Shown here piece after piece: positions 23,603 to 31,522 of a DNA stretch of 33,530 nt (the stretch's first letter is position 1; each line of letters starts with the position of its first letter). Origin of the DNA: Candidatus Multivorans thiocomprendens (GTDB lineage Bacteria; Acidobacteriota; Thermoanaerobaculia; Multivoradales; Multivoraceae); contig JAPVWO010000073.1 of assembly GCA_027493375.1 (NCBI GenBank), positions 1 to 33,530 on the forward strand, written 5' to 3'. Below the pieces are notes generated by a model. It was given only the letters and a program-made list of their open reading frames with translations, ran no database searches and was not told the origin of the DNA. The position numbers and the translations under genes are program-made.

Positions 23603-24417
23603 GCCTCGATGACCTCGCCCGACGCGATCGTGCGCAGGCCCGCGGAGGTCCGCAACCGAAAGCGTCCGCCTTCATCGAAGCCCGCGAACCGCCCCGAGAC
23701 CGTCTCGCCGCCGATCCGGCAGCTCACCTCGTCGCCCTCGCGATGGACGGTGCAGCGACGGTACGCATCCAGGGTGTACTCCACGTCTCCCGCGCGACCC
23801 AGCTCGGCTTCCAGCGAAGCGGCGAGCCGTGCGGCGACGGCCGCCCGTGAGGGTCGCTTTCCGGTTTCGAGCGCGATCGACGTCGCGACCGGCGTCGGGA
23901 GCTCCCCTGCTTCGCCGAAGTCGTAGTTCACGCCGAAACCGATCAGGGCCACCGTCTCGCCGCCCTTGCCGACCACCGTCTCGATCAGGATCCCGGCGAT
24001 CTTGCGGTCGTCGACGAGCACGTCGTTCGGCCACTTCAGGCGCGCCCGGCCGTCGACGAAGCCGGTCAACGCGCGGCACACGCCGATGCCGGCCAGAAGC
24101 GGCAGCGCCCCGAGCTGATCCTCCAGGGGACCCGCGCCAGCGATCGGCAACGGCTGCAGCCGGGTGCAGTAGAGGCCGCGTCCCGCGGTGCTGACCCAGG
24201 AGCGACCCTGTCGACCCCGGCCCGCCGTCTGTTCGAACGCCACGACCAGGGCCGCGGGCGGCGTCGACTCTTCCTCGAAGGACCGCTCGACCAGCGCCTT
24301 GACGAAGCGGTTGGTCGAATCGACCGTGTCCATCAGCACGAGGTTGCCCGGCAGGGGCGGCGACCAGGACAGCAGTTCCCCGGTGAACTGGTCGAATGCC
24401 TCGGAGCGATCCGCCAT
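23599..24417 (-). CDS. birA: Biotin--[acetyl-CoA-carboxylase] ligase
   Basis: 272 residues. It activates biotin with ATP and attaches it to the biotin carboxyl carrier protein and other carboxylases. The biotinyl-AMP loop GRGRQGRSW is at about 66-74, KWPNDVLV at about 128-135 and KIAGILIE at about 139-146, followed by a C-terminal beta domain (CRIGGETVSGRFAGFDEGG). There is no N-terminal helix-turn-helix, so it is the non-regulatory (class I) type. It lies 13 bases after valS and overlaps the next gene by four bases. Confidence 0.93.
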   Translation of the reverse strand: MADRSEAFDQFTGELLSWSPPLPGNLVLMDTVDSTNRFVKALVERSFEEESTPPAALVVAFEQTAGRGRQGRSWVSTAGRGLYCTRLQPLPIAGAGPLEDQLGALPLLAGIGVCRALTGFVDGRARLKWPNDVLVDDRKIAGILIETVVGKGGETVALIGFGVNYDFGEAGELPTPVATSIALETGKRPSRAAVAARLAASLEAELGRAGDVEYTLDAYRRCTVHREGDEVSCRIGGETVSGRFAGFDEGGRFRLRTSAGLRTIASGEVIEA

Positions 24418-24430
24418 AGGGGCGGGAAGG

Positions 24431-27187
24431 CTAGCGCAGACGCGCCTTCGACTCCCAGCCGCCGAGCGCTTCGGACATCCGTTGGCGACGCTCCTCCAGT
24501 TCGGCGAGCCGGGCGCGGTTGCCCTCGATCACGTGGGCCGGGGCGTTCTCCAGAAACCCGGGGTTCGAGAGACGGCCCCGGGCGCCGGCGATCTCGCCGT
24601 CGATCTTCTTCAGGTCCCTGGCGAGCTTCGCGCGCTCGGACTCGCTCATCGCGGGGGCCTCGACCTCGAACGCGAGGTTCACGCCTCCGGCGCGGTCCCG
24701 AACCGACTCGGCCGGTCCGTGACCCGCGGTCACCTGAGCGACACCGGCAACGGTGCCCAGCAGGGATGCCTGTTCGACGACGAAGGCGATCAGGTCCCGA
24801 TCGCCGTCCTCCACGAAGACCGACATCTTCGCGGCCCCGGCGAGGTTCCGCTCGCGCCGCAGACTCCGGGCCGCCTGGACCACGGCGATCACGGCGTCCA
24901 TGCCCCGCTCGACCTCGTCCGAGACCAGGTCGTCGTCGCTCAGCGGATAGGCGTGAAGCGCGATGCTCTCCGGTGCCCCGGAGCCGGCAGTCGAAGCGCG
25001 CGACAGGCGCTGCCAGAGCTCCTCGGTCAGGTGCGGCATCACCGGATGCAGCAACCGAAGACTCGATTCGATCGTGAACAGAACGGTCTCGGCGACCCGC
25101 GGCCGCGGCGACCTTCCCGAGAGGGCCGGCTTCGCGAACTCGATGTACCAGTCGCAGAGTTCGTGCCAGAAGAAGTGGTAGAGCGCGTTGCAGGCCCGGT
25201 CGAAGCGAAACTCCTCCAGGGCCCCGTTGACCGCGGCCGCCGTGGCCGACAGGCGGGAGAGGATCCACCGTTCGGGCGCCGCCAGATCGTCGCCGAGCAG
25301 CTCGGCGACCGAACCCGGAACGCTCGCCCCCTCGGTGCGCGCCAGAGCGAACCGGACCGCGTTCCAGATCTTGTTGCCGAAGGCGCGATAGCCGGCCATC
25401 CGCTCCAGGTCGAGCGGAATGTCGCGCCCCGGCACGTCGAGCACCGCCAGGGTGAAGCGCATCGCGTCGGCCCCGTACTCCTCGATGAGGTCCATCGGGT
25501 CGACCGTGTTGCCCTTGGTCTTCGACATCTTCTCGCCGTCGGCGTCCCGAACCAGCCCGGTCAGGTGGACCGCCCGGAATGGCACGTCGCCGTAAAGGTG
25601 CCGCGACAGCATGACCATGCGCGCCACCCAGAAGAACAGGATGTCGAAGCCCGTGATCAGGACCTCGGTCGGATACCAGGTGCGGAGGTCCGCTGCTTCC
25701 TCGTCCGGCCAGCCCAGCGTGGAGATCGGCCACAGCCCGGAGGAGAACCAGGTGTCCAGCACGTCCGGGTCACGGGTCAGCTCGGCGGTGCCCGCCTGTT
25801 TCTCGGCGGCGGCGCGATCCATCGCCACGTAGCAGGCGCCGTCCGCGTCGTACCAGGCCGGAATGCGGTGGCCCCACCAGAGCTGGCGCGAGATGACCCA
25901 CGGCCGGATGTTTCGGAGCCAGTGCTCCCAGGTCCGGTCCCAGGAGGAGGGAATCAGCCTGATGTCGCCGTCCTCGACCGCCGCGAGGGCCTCCCGTGCC
26001 ATGCCTGAGACGTCCGCGAACCACTGCGGCGACAGCATCGGCTCGATCGGCTCGCCGCTCCGCTGGGAGTGGCCGACGCCGTGGACGTGAGGTTCGACCC
26101 TGACCAGCCGCCCCTCGGCCTCCAGCCGTTCGACCACGCGGCGCCGGGCCTCGAAGCGATCCAGACCTTCGAAATCGGGCCCCGCCTCGGCGGTCATCCG
26201 ACCGTCGAAGTCGATCACGCGCACGCCCGGCAGGTCGTGACGGCGGCCGATCTCGTAGTCGTTCGGATCGTGGAACGGCGTCACCTTGACCAGCCCGGTG
26301 CCGAACTCGGGGTCGACGTGCTCGTCGGCAACCAGCCGGAGACGCCGGCCGAGGAGGGGCAACCTGGCCGTGCGGCCGGCGAGGTGGCGGTAGCGCTCGT
26401 CCTCCGGGTGGAAGGCGACGGCGGTATCCCCGAGCATCGTCTCGGGCCGCGTCGTGGCCACGACGAGCGGCTCCTCGGCCGCGGAGGTTTCCGCAAGCGG
26501 CTCCAGGCGGTAGGCGAGGTGGTAGAGGCGTCCCTGAACCTCGCGGTTCTCCACCTCGAGGTCGGAAACCGCCGTCCGCAGCACCGGCGACCAGTTGACC
26601 ATGTGCTCGCCACGGTAGATCAGCCCCTCTTCGTACAGGCGCACGAACGCCGTGCGCACGGCGCGCGCGAGGCCGTCATCGAGCGTGAAGCGCTCGCGGG
26701 ACCAGTCGCACGACGCGCCGAGGCGCTGCAACTGGCCGCGGATGTTCGCGTGATACTCGTGCTTCCATTGCCAGACCCGCTCGACGAACTTCTCCCTGCC
26801 GAGTTCGGTCCGGCTCGAGCCCTGCTCTTCCAGGCGCCGCTCGACCATGAGCTGGGTCGCGATGCCGGCGTGATCCGTTCCGGGCAGCCACAGCGCGTTG
26901 TCGCCTCGCATCCGCCGCCAGCGCGTGACCAGATCCTGCAGGGTGCTCTGCAGGGCATGTCCCATGTGCAGCTTGCCGGTGACGTTCGGTGGCGGAATGA
27001 GGATGCAGTACGGCTTCGGCCCCTTGCCTTCCGGGTCGCCCTTGCCTTCCGGATTGGCAGCACAGCGGTACAGGCCCTGTTCGTCCCACCACGCCTGCCA
27101 CTTTCCTTCGTAGGAGGCGGGTTCGAAGCGCTTCTCCATCTCGGGGGCCGGCGCTTGCGCGTTGACGGAGGTCCCGCCGCCCGCCAT
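24431..27187 (-). CDS. valS: Valyl-tRNA synthetase
   Basis: 918 residues, class I aminoacyl-tRNA synthetase charging tRNA-Val. PPPNVTGKLHMGHALQ contains the HIGH-type motif (HMGH, 74-77), and GEKMSKTKGN holds KMSKS at 553-557. The editing domain (CP1) spans roughly 210-390, with VVATTRPETMLGDTAVAFHP. The anticodon-binding domain follows, and the last 60-70 residues form the usual ValS coiled coil (SESERAKLARDLKKIDGEI onward). A short duplication, PEGKGDPEGKG, sits before the first catalytic strand. The ATG shares its A with the stop of the B12-binding gene (TGATG). No T-box leader is present, as expected inside an operon. Confidence 0.96.
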   Translation of the reverse strand: MAGGGTSVNAQAPAPEMEKRFEPASYEGKWQAWWDEQGLYRCAANPEGKGDPEGKGPKPYCILIPPPNVTGKLHMGHALQSTLQDLVTRWRRMRGDNALWLPGTDHAGIATQLMVERRLEEQGSSRTELGREKFVERVWQWKHEYHANIRGQLQRLGASCDWSRERFTLDDGLARAVRTAFVRLYEEGLIYRGEHMVNWSPVLRTAVSDLEVENREVQGRLYHLAYRLEPLAETSAAEEPLVVATTRPETMLGDTAVAFHPEDERYRHLAGRTARLPLLGRRLRLVADEHVDPEFGTGLVKVTPFHDPNDYEIGRRHDLPGVRVIDFDGRMTAEAGPDFEGLDRFEARRRVVERLEAEGRLVRVEPHVHGVGHSQRSGEPIEPMLSPQWFADVSGMAREALAAVEDGDIRLIPSSWDRTWEHWLRNIRPWVISRQLWWGHRIPAWYDADGACYVAMDRAAAEKQAGTAELTRDPDVLDTWFSSGLWPISTLGWPDEEAADLRTWYPTEVLITGFDILFFWVARMVMLSRHLYGDVPFRAVHLTGLVRDADGEKMSKTKGNTVDPMDLIEEYGADAMRFTLAVLDVPGRDIPLDLERMAGYRAFGNKIWNAVRFALARTEGASVPGSVAELLGDDLAAPERWILSRLSATAAAVNGALEEFRFDRACNALYHFFWHELCDWYIEFAKPALSGRSPRPRVAETVLFTIESSLRLLHPVMPHLTEELWQRLSRASTAGSGAPESIALHAYPLSDDDLVSDEVERGMDAVIAVVQAARSLRRERNLAGAAKMSVFVEDGDRDLIAFVVEQASLLGTVAGVAQVTAGHGPAESVRDRAGGVNLAFEVEAPAMSESERAKLARDLKKIDGEIAGARGRLSNPGFLENAPAHVIEGNRARLAELEERRQRMSEALGGWESKARLR
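27023..27058. repeat. 18-bp tandem duplication in valS
   Basis: Two adjacent 18-bp units (27023-27040, 27041-27058) share their first 12 bases exactly and diverge afterwards. They encode PEGKG twice near residue 50 of ValS, in a surface segment ahead of the HMGH motif, and keep the frame. Confidence 0.7.
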
Positions 27188-27606
27188 CAGCGACCGGCCC
27201 CGCCGGCCGGCCCCGACCCCGCCAGCCAGCGGTTCAGGTAGTCGACGATCGCGGCCGTGCTGGAGCCCGGCGGAAAGACCTCGTCCACGCCGGCGGCCCT
27301 GAGCCCCTCGATGTCCGCGTCGGGAACGATGCCCCCGGCGAACACGAGCACGTCGTCGGCCCCGGCGACGTGCAGGCCCTCCACCACCTCCGGCAGCAGG
27401 GTGTTGTGGGCGCCGGAGAGGATCGACAGACCGACGGCCCGCACGTCCTCCTGCACGGCCGCGGCGACGATCTGCTCCGGCGTCTTGCGAAGGCCGGTGT
27501 AGATCACCTCGAAGCCCGCGTCGCGCAGCGCTCGCGCGACCACCTTGGCGCCGCGGTCGTGGCCGTCCAGCCCGGGCTTGGCGACGAGAATCCGGTGCGG
27601 AGCCAT
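27187..27606 (-). CDS. Free-standing cobalamin-binding protein (methylmalonyl-CoA mutase C-terminal type)
   Basis: 139 residues from the ATG at 27606. It is a complete B12-binding Rossmann domain: [19 protein letters not shown] contains the DxHxxG motif whose His coordinates cobalt, followed by the S.L segment ([21 protein letters not shown]) and the GG segment ([15 protein letters not shown]). It closely resembles the C-terminal domain of methylmalonyl-CoA mutase and the separate small subunits of related mutases. No catalytic mutase subunit is in the window. A TTG at 27630, overlapping the regulator's stop (TTGA) with GGGAGG 7 bases upstream, is a good alternative start that adds eight residues. 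It could be a mutase subunit, a B12 carrier or a sensor. Confidence 0.88.
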   Translation of the reverse strand: MAPHRILVAKPGLDGHDRGAKVVARALRDAGFEVIYTGLRKTPEQIVAAAVQEDVRAVGLSILSGAHNTLLPEVVEGLHVAGADDVLVFAGGIVPDADIEGLRAAGVDEVFPPGSSTAAIVDYLNRWLAGSGPAGGAGR

Positions 27607-27626
27607 GGCTCCGGGGCGCTCGGCGA

Positions 27627-28994
27627 TCAAGGCGCCGCCTCCCGGCGGAGCCCGTACTGCTCCATCTTCTTGTACAGGTTGCTCCTCGGCGTCCCGATGG
27701 CCTTCGCGGTACGGGTCACGTTCCAGCCGTGCTCCTCGAGCTTCTTCGCCAAGTACATGCGTTCCGAGCTTTCCTTGAATTCGCGCAGGGTCGGAAGCGC
27801 GAGAATAGCCTCCGAGAGGCCGCCGCGCACGGAACCCGCAAGCCTGAGGACGGCTGCCCGGTCGATCTTGTCGCCCGGGCTCAGGATCAGCACGCGCTCG
27901 AGCAGGTTCTTCAGCTCCCGGACGTTGCCGCGCCACGGCATCGCCTCCAACTGCCGTATCGCACCGGGGGTCAGGCTCTTCTGGCGGTAGTTGTTCTCGA
28001 TCGCGAAACGCTCGATGAAGTGCTCCACCAGCAACGGAAGATCCTCGAGGCGCTCGCGCAGCGGCGGCGCGTGTACCGGAACGACGTTCAGACGGTAGAA
28101 GAGATCCTCGCGGAAGCGTCCGGCCTCGATCTCCGCCGGAAGATCGCGGTGCGTCGCGGCCACGACCCGGACATCGACCGTCGTCGCCATCCTGGCGCCG
28201 ACCGGTTCGATCTCGCCGCTCTGGAGAGCGCGCAGCACCTTCGCCTGGGTGCGGGCGGACATGTCGCCGATTTCGTCCAGAAAGATCGTGCCGCCGTCGG
28301 CGGCCGTGAACTTCCCCACCTGGCGCCGCACCGCGCCGGTAAAGGCGCCCTTCTCGTGACCGAAGAGCTCGGACTCGATCAACTCGTCCGGAATGGCAGC
28401 GCAGTTGACCTGCACCAGTGGCATTTCGCTGCGCTGGCTGCCGGCGTGAATCGCGCGCGCGACGAGTTCCTTGCCGACTCCGCTCTCGCCCGTGATCAGC
28501 ACGGTGGCCGGAGTCGGCGCGGCGCGCTCGATCGTGGCCCGGAGCTCCCGCATCGCCGGAGACTCTCCGACCAGCTCGGAGGGCGCCCGCCGGAGTTCCC
28601 GGTTCTCGTCCCGGAGCCGTTGCCGCTCGACGGCGTTGCGAAGAGCCAGGAGAACCCGGTCGCGCTCCAGCGGCTTTTCCAGGAAGTCGTACGCACCCAG
28701 GCGTGTCGCCTCGACGGCCGCGGCGATGTCGCCGTGGCCGCTGATCATGACGACCGGCATGTCGTGGCCCCGCTCGCGCAAGCCCGACAGGGTCGACAGA
28801 CCGTCCATCTCGGGCATCTTGATGTCGAGCAGGACCGCGGCCGGAGGCCTCGTCATCACTCGCCTCAGCGCTTCCCGGCCGTTCGCCGCCTCGTCAACGC
28901 GGTAACGCTCGAACTCGAGGATCATCCGGAGCGACGCCCGGATCGACTCCTCGTCGTCGACCACGAGCACGCGCGGGCCTGTTGGCCGCGTCAA
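27627..28994 (-). CDS. NtrX-like sigma-54-dependent response regulator
   Basis: 455 residues from a TTG with GGAGG 8 bases upstream. The receiver domain (about 8-120) has the phosphoacceptor Asp57 in [12 protein letters not shown], acidic DDEE and the LEKPL Lys. The AAA+ domain has Walker A GESGVGKE (169-176), the sigma-54 contact loop GAFTGA (216-221) and Walker B IFLDEI (237-242). A Fis-type helix-turn-helix ends the protein ([20 protein letters not shown]). The C-terminal RSNLYKKM and the overall layout are closest to NtrX. It activates transcription from -24/-12 promoters after phosphorylation. No histidine kinase is adjacent, so it is an orphan here. It lies 22 bases after degP, which suggests an envelope-stress link. 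Confidence 0.92.
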   Translation of the reverse strand: MTRPTGPRVLVVDDEESIRASLRMILEFERYRVDEAANGREALRRVMTRPPAAVLLDIKMPEMDGLSTLSGLRERGHDMPVVMISGHGDIAAAVEATRLGAYDFLEKPLERDRVLLALRNAVERQRLRDENRELRRAPSELVGESPAMRELRATIERAAPTPATVLITGESGVGKELVARAIHAGSQRSEMPLVQVNCAAIPDELIESELFGHEKGAFTGAVRRQVGKFTAADGGTIFLDEIGDMSARTQAKVLRALQSGEIEPVGARMATTVDVRVVAATHRDLPAEIEAGRFREDLFYRLNVVPVHAPPLRERLEDLPLLVEHFIERFAIENNYRQKSLTPGAIRQLEAMPWRGNVRELKNLLERVLILSPGDKIDRAAVLRLAGSVRGGLSEAILALPTLREFKESSERMYLAKKLEEHGWNVTRTAKAIGTPRSNLYKKMEQYGLRREAAP

Positions 28995-29016
28995 GGGAAC
29001 AACCTCCGCGAGAGCG

Positions 29017-30528
29017 TCAGGGTACTTCGATGACCGAGAAGAGCCGCTGGCCGCCCGGGAGAAGCGCTTGGACGCGGACGAGATCCCCGGACTCGAGGTC
29101 GGCCGCCGCCTCCTCCAGATCGCCGAGACTCTCGATCGCGGCGTCGTTGATGCCGACGATCACCAGCCCTTCCTGGAAGCCCTTTTCCGCGAACACGCTG
29201 CGAGCGGAGACGCCGGCTACGAAGACGCCGCGCTGCCCGCGGTCCAACTGGGCGCGCTCGCGCAGGGTCCGTGTCAGCGGCCGGAGTTCCAGGCCGAGCC
29301 AGTCCATGCTCTCCTCGCGAGGCGGCGCGGCCGGCGTCGGTTCCTCCTGCTCCGCGATGAGGGACGGCCGCTCCTCGAGCCTGACGTCTAGTCGGATGCG
29401 TTCGGAGTCGCGCAGCACCTGCAGGAGAACGTCGCGACCCGGCGGCAGCGCGGCCACGTAGTCGATCAGGTCGCGCGTCCCCTCCACTTCATGCTCGTCC
29501 ACCCCGAGGATGACGTCGCCGGCCTCGACTCCCGCCTTCTCCGCCGGAGTGTCCGATTGAACGTTCGAGACGAACGCTCCATCCGGCCCCTCCAGCCCGT
29601 AGTAGCGGGCCTCGATGTGCTCCAGGTCGCGAATGTTGACGCCCAGATAACCTCGCCGGACCCGGCCCGTGTCGCGTAGCTGGGGAAGCACCCCTTCGAG
29701 CACGTCCACGGGCACCGCGAAACCGATGTTCTCGGCGAACGCCTTGCCGGTCGCGATCCCGACCACCTCCCCGGCGGTGTTGACCAGGGGGCCGCCGGAG
29801 TTGCCGAGGTTGATCGCCGCATCGGTCTGGATGTAGTTCGCGAAGTCGGCGCGGTTGTTCTCGATCGGAATCGATCGTCCCTTGGCGCTGACCACGCCGA
29901 CCGTCACCGATGCTTCGAAGTTCAGGGGATTGCCGATCGCCATGACCCAGTCGCCTACCCGGAGCGCGTCCGAGTCGCCGAGAGGCAGGTGCGGAAGCTC
30001 CTCGCCGGCGTCGATCTTGAGCAACGCCAGATCCGTCTCCCGGTCCCGGCCCTTGACTTCGGCGGGATAGTCGCGGCCGTTCATGCCGACCTGGATCCTC
30101 TCCGCCCGCTCGACCACGTGGTTGTTCGTCACGATCCAGCCGTCGGCGGAGATCAGGAAGCCGCTCCCGGCGCCGGGGAAGCGCTGCTCCTCCTGCTCCG
30201 GGTCCGGCTGTCCCGGAAGGCGCCGGAAGAAGTCCTGGAATCCCCGGAGCTCCGGCGCCTCCTCGATCCGCACGACCTTGACCGTCACGACCGCCGGCAG
30301 AACCGCCTCCGCCAGATCGGCGAAGCTGTCGATCGCGGTCCTCGCGTGGCGCTCGACCCGTCTCGCCTGCTCGTTCCGCGCGTCCTTCTCCGCCGCCACG
30401 GCAGGCAGGACCGTTTCCTCGGCGCGCGTCGGTTCGGTGAGGTTCAGCCCACCGGCGATGATCATGCCGAACACCAGGGCCCCGGCGACCATCAGGGCGG
30501 TGAAGAGGATCTGCTTCTTTGTGTTCAT
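29017..30528 (-). CDS. degP: DegP/HtrA-family serine protease, membrane-anchored
   Basis: 503 residues from the ATG at 30528. One N-terminal hydrophobic segment (about 7-27) without a clear cleavage site suggests a membrane anchor facing the periplasm. The trypsin-like catalytic triad is His137 (TNNHVV), Asp166 (ETDLALLKI) and Ser244 (LGNSGGPL). Two PDZ domains follow: the first near GYLGVNIRDLE to ~390, the second near LGLELRPLTRTLRE to the end. It degrades or refolds damaged envelope proteins. A longer frame up to 30672 has no signal-like N-terminus and is rejected. No Shine-Dalgarno sequence is obvious. It heads the six-gene operon and diverges from rimP. Confidence 0.94.
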   Translation of the reverse strand: MNTKKQILFTALMVAGALVFGMIIAGGLNLTEPTRAEETVLPAVAAEKDARNEQARRVERHARTAIDSFADLAEAVLPAVVTVKVVRIEEAPELRGFQDFFRRLPGQPDPEQEEQRFPGAGSGFLISADGWIVTNNHVVERAERIQVGMNGRDYPAEVKGRDRETDLALLKIDAGEELPHLPLGDSDALRVGDWVMAIGNPLNFEASVTVGVVSAKGRSIPIENNRADFANYIQTDAAINLGNSGGPLVNTAGEVVGIATGKAFAENIGFAVPVDVLEGVLPQLRDTGRVRRGYLGVNIRDLEHIEARYYGLEGPDGAFVSNVQSDTPAEKAGVEAGDVILGVDEHEVEGTRDLIDYVAALPPGRDVLLQVLRDSERIRLDVRLEERPSLIAEQEEPTPAAPPREESMDWLGLELRPLTRTLRERAQLDRGQRGVFVAGVSARSVFAEKGFQEGLVIVGINDAAIESLGDLEEAAADLESGDLVRVQALLPGGQRLFSVIEVP

Positions 30529-30586
30529 CGTTCGCAAGTTCCAGTTCAGGTAGGGGAAGCAGGTGCCGCGGCGGGGCGGCGCCTGG

Positions 30587-30592
30587 AGCATA
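30587..30592 (-). promoter_or_regulatory. Candidate -10 element (TATGCT) for degP
   Basis: On the minus strand the sequence GTTGTATGCTC closely matches GTTGTATAGTC at the rimP promoter. It would give a 5' leader of about 50 bases before the degP ATG. No clear -35 is found. Confidence 0.4.
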
Positions 30593-30637
30593 CAACCGTA
30601 GAGCGCCGGCCTCTCCGACGCCTCGCTGCCACAACCT

Positions 30638-30685
30638 GCAAGTCGCCTGCCAACGCGGTTGACCACCAGCACGCGGCCGACTTGC
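30638..30685. repeat. 8-bp perfect inverted repeat, possible operator
   Basis: GCAAGTCG (30638-30645) and CGACTTGC (30678-30685) are perfect complements 32 bases apart, between the two divergent promoters. This may be a pair of half-sites for a regulator or an RNA hairpin. Another palindrome, CCGGCCGG, lies near 30765. Confidence 0.4.
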
Positions 30686-30779
30686 CCGCCTGGTCCTTGC
30701 CGCTTTGGAGCACCCCGCCGCCGCTGTCACGCCCACTCGTTGAAGGCGCGCCATTCTGGCACGACCGGCCGGTAATGGC

Positions 30780-30808
30780 TTGCCGGACCGAGCCGACCGT
30801 TGTATAGT
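30780..30808 (+). promoter_or_regulatory. Sigma-70-type promoter for rimP-nusA-infB
   Basis: TTGCCG (30780-30785) and TATAGT (30803-30808) are separated by 17 bases, the ideal spacing. Each hexamer matches consensus at four or five positions. Transcription would start near 30815, giving a leader of about 140 bases. Confidence 0.65.
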
Positions 30809-30875
30809 CACTGCCCGACCGTCGGCGCTTCTCCTCCGGAGAGCGAAACCGCCGAATACCGGCTGTCGGCTGCTG

Positions 30876-30904
30876 AGAGTGGGTGCTTCGGCCCGCTCTT
30901 TTTT
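30876..30904 (+). terminator. Intrinsic terminator / possible attenuator in the rimP leader
   Basis: GAGTGGG (30877-30883) pairs with CCCGCTC (30892-30898) with one G-T wobble, an inner C(TTCG)G tetraloop and a 2-base bulge, followed directly by six T residues (30899-30904). It lies about 60-90 bases after the predicted start and 50 bases before rimP, so most transcripts would end here unless read-through is controlled. The layout suits feedback by the NusA made from this operon. Confidence 0.75.
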
Positions 30905-30953
30905 GTTCTAAGAGATCACGAATTTTCCAGCAAAGAACCGACTCTGCCGCCAC

Positions 30954-31505
30954 ATGACCTCTCTCGAGCCTGTTCGCGAGTTCCGGGCCCCCGTCCGGCC
31001 GGCGACTGCCGGGTCATCGCACGGGGCGCGACGCGACGTGGGAAACCCAATCGACACCGACCTTCTCCGCCGGCTTGAACGCCTGGCCGGGAGCCATGGT
31101 TGCGATCTGCTCGAGGCGGCGTTCCGGGGCGGCCGCCTGCGCCTGGTGGTCGACCATCGTGACGGCGTCACGCACGATCTCTGTGCGTCCGTCTCCAGGG
31201 AAGCCTCCGTCCTCCTCGACGCGGAGGACTTCGGACCGGCCTCGGGATACGTGCTGGAGGTCAGTTCCCCCGGTCTCGATCGGGAACTCTACGGAGTCCG
31301 CGATTACGAGCGGTTCAGCGGCAACCGCGTCCGGGTGACGTACATCGACGCCGGCGCCACCCGCCGGCGCACGGTGCGGGGAGAGCTCCTCGGCCTGAGT
31401 CCCGACGATCCGGGCATCGCACTCATCCGCGAGGACGACAGCGGCGACACGCTGCGCCTCACCATCGACAGCATCCACAAGGCCAGGCTTCTGGTCGAAC
31501 TCTGA
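30954..31505 (+). CDS. rimP: Ribosome maturation factor RimP
   Basis: 183 residues from the first ATG. RimP assists 30S subunit assembly. The N-terminal domain reads LLRRLERLAGSHGCDLLEAA and continues to CASVSREASVLLDAEDF, and the family signature YVLEVSSPGLDRELYG is clear (about 102-117). The C-terminal SH3-like domain runs from RVRVTYIDAGATRRRTVRG to the end. About 28 residues before the usual start (MTSLEPVREFRAPVRPATAG) are unlike RimP; a GTG at 31038 (VGNPIDTDLL) may be the true start. Neither codon has a clear Shine-Dalgarno sequence. It is followed by nusA after 17 bases. Confidence 0.9.
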   Translation: MTSLEPVREFRAPVRPATAGSSHGARRDVGNPIDTDLLRRLERLAGSHGCDLLEAAFRGGRLRLVVDHRDGVTHDLCASVSREASVLLDAEDFGPASGYVLEVSSPGLDRELYGVRDYERFSGNRVRVTYIDAGATRRRTVRGELLGLSPDDPGIALIREDDSGDTLRLTIDSIHKARLLVEL

Positions 31506-31522
31506 CGCCGGGGATTCCACAT

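Larger units (their letters stand above)
30529..30953. other. Divergent degP/rimP control region
   Basis: These 425 bases hold no convincing gene. They contain a -10 candidate for degP (30587-30592), an 8-bp inverted repeat (30638-30685), a promoter for rimP (30780-30808) and an intrinsic terminator (30876-30904). I looked for a tRNA, since some nusA operons begin with one, and found no T-loop or acceptor pattern. Confidence 0.7.

Noticed and set aside
27599..27612. 14-base palindrome over the ATG of the B12-binding gene
   Set aside because: GGAGCC followed by ATGGCTCC can arise from codon choice, and with only a four-base stem it is not a stable hairpin.
30600..30780. tRNA gene in the nusA operon leader, as in enterobacteria
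   Set aside because: No T-loop consensus, acceptor-stem pairing or anticodon arm could be found.
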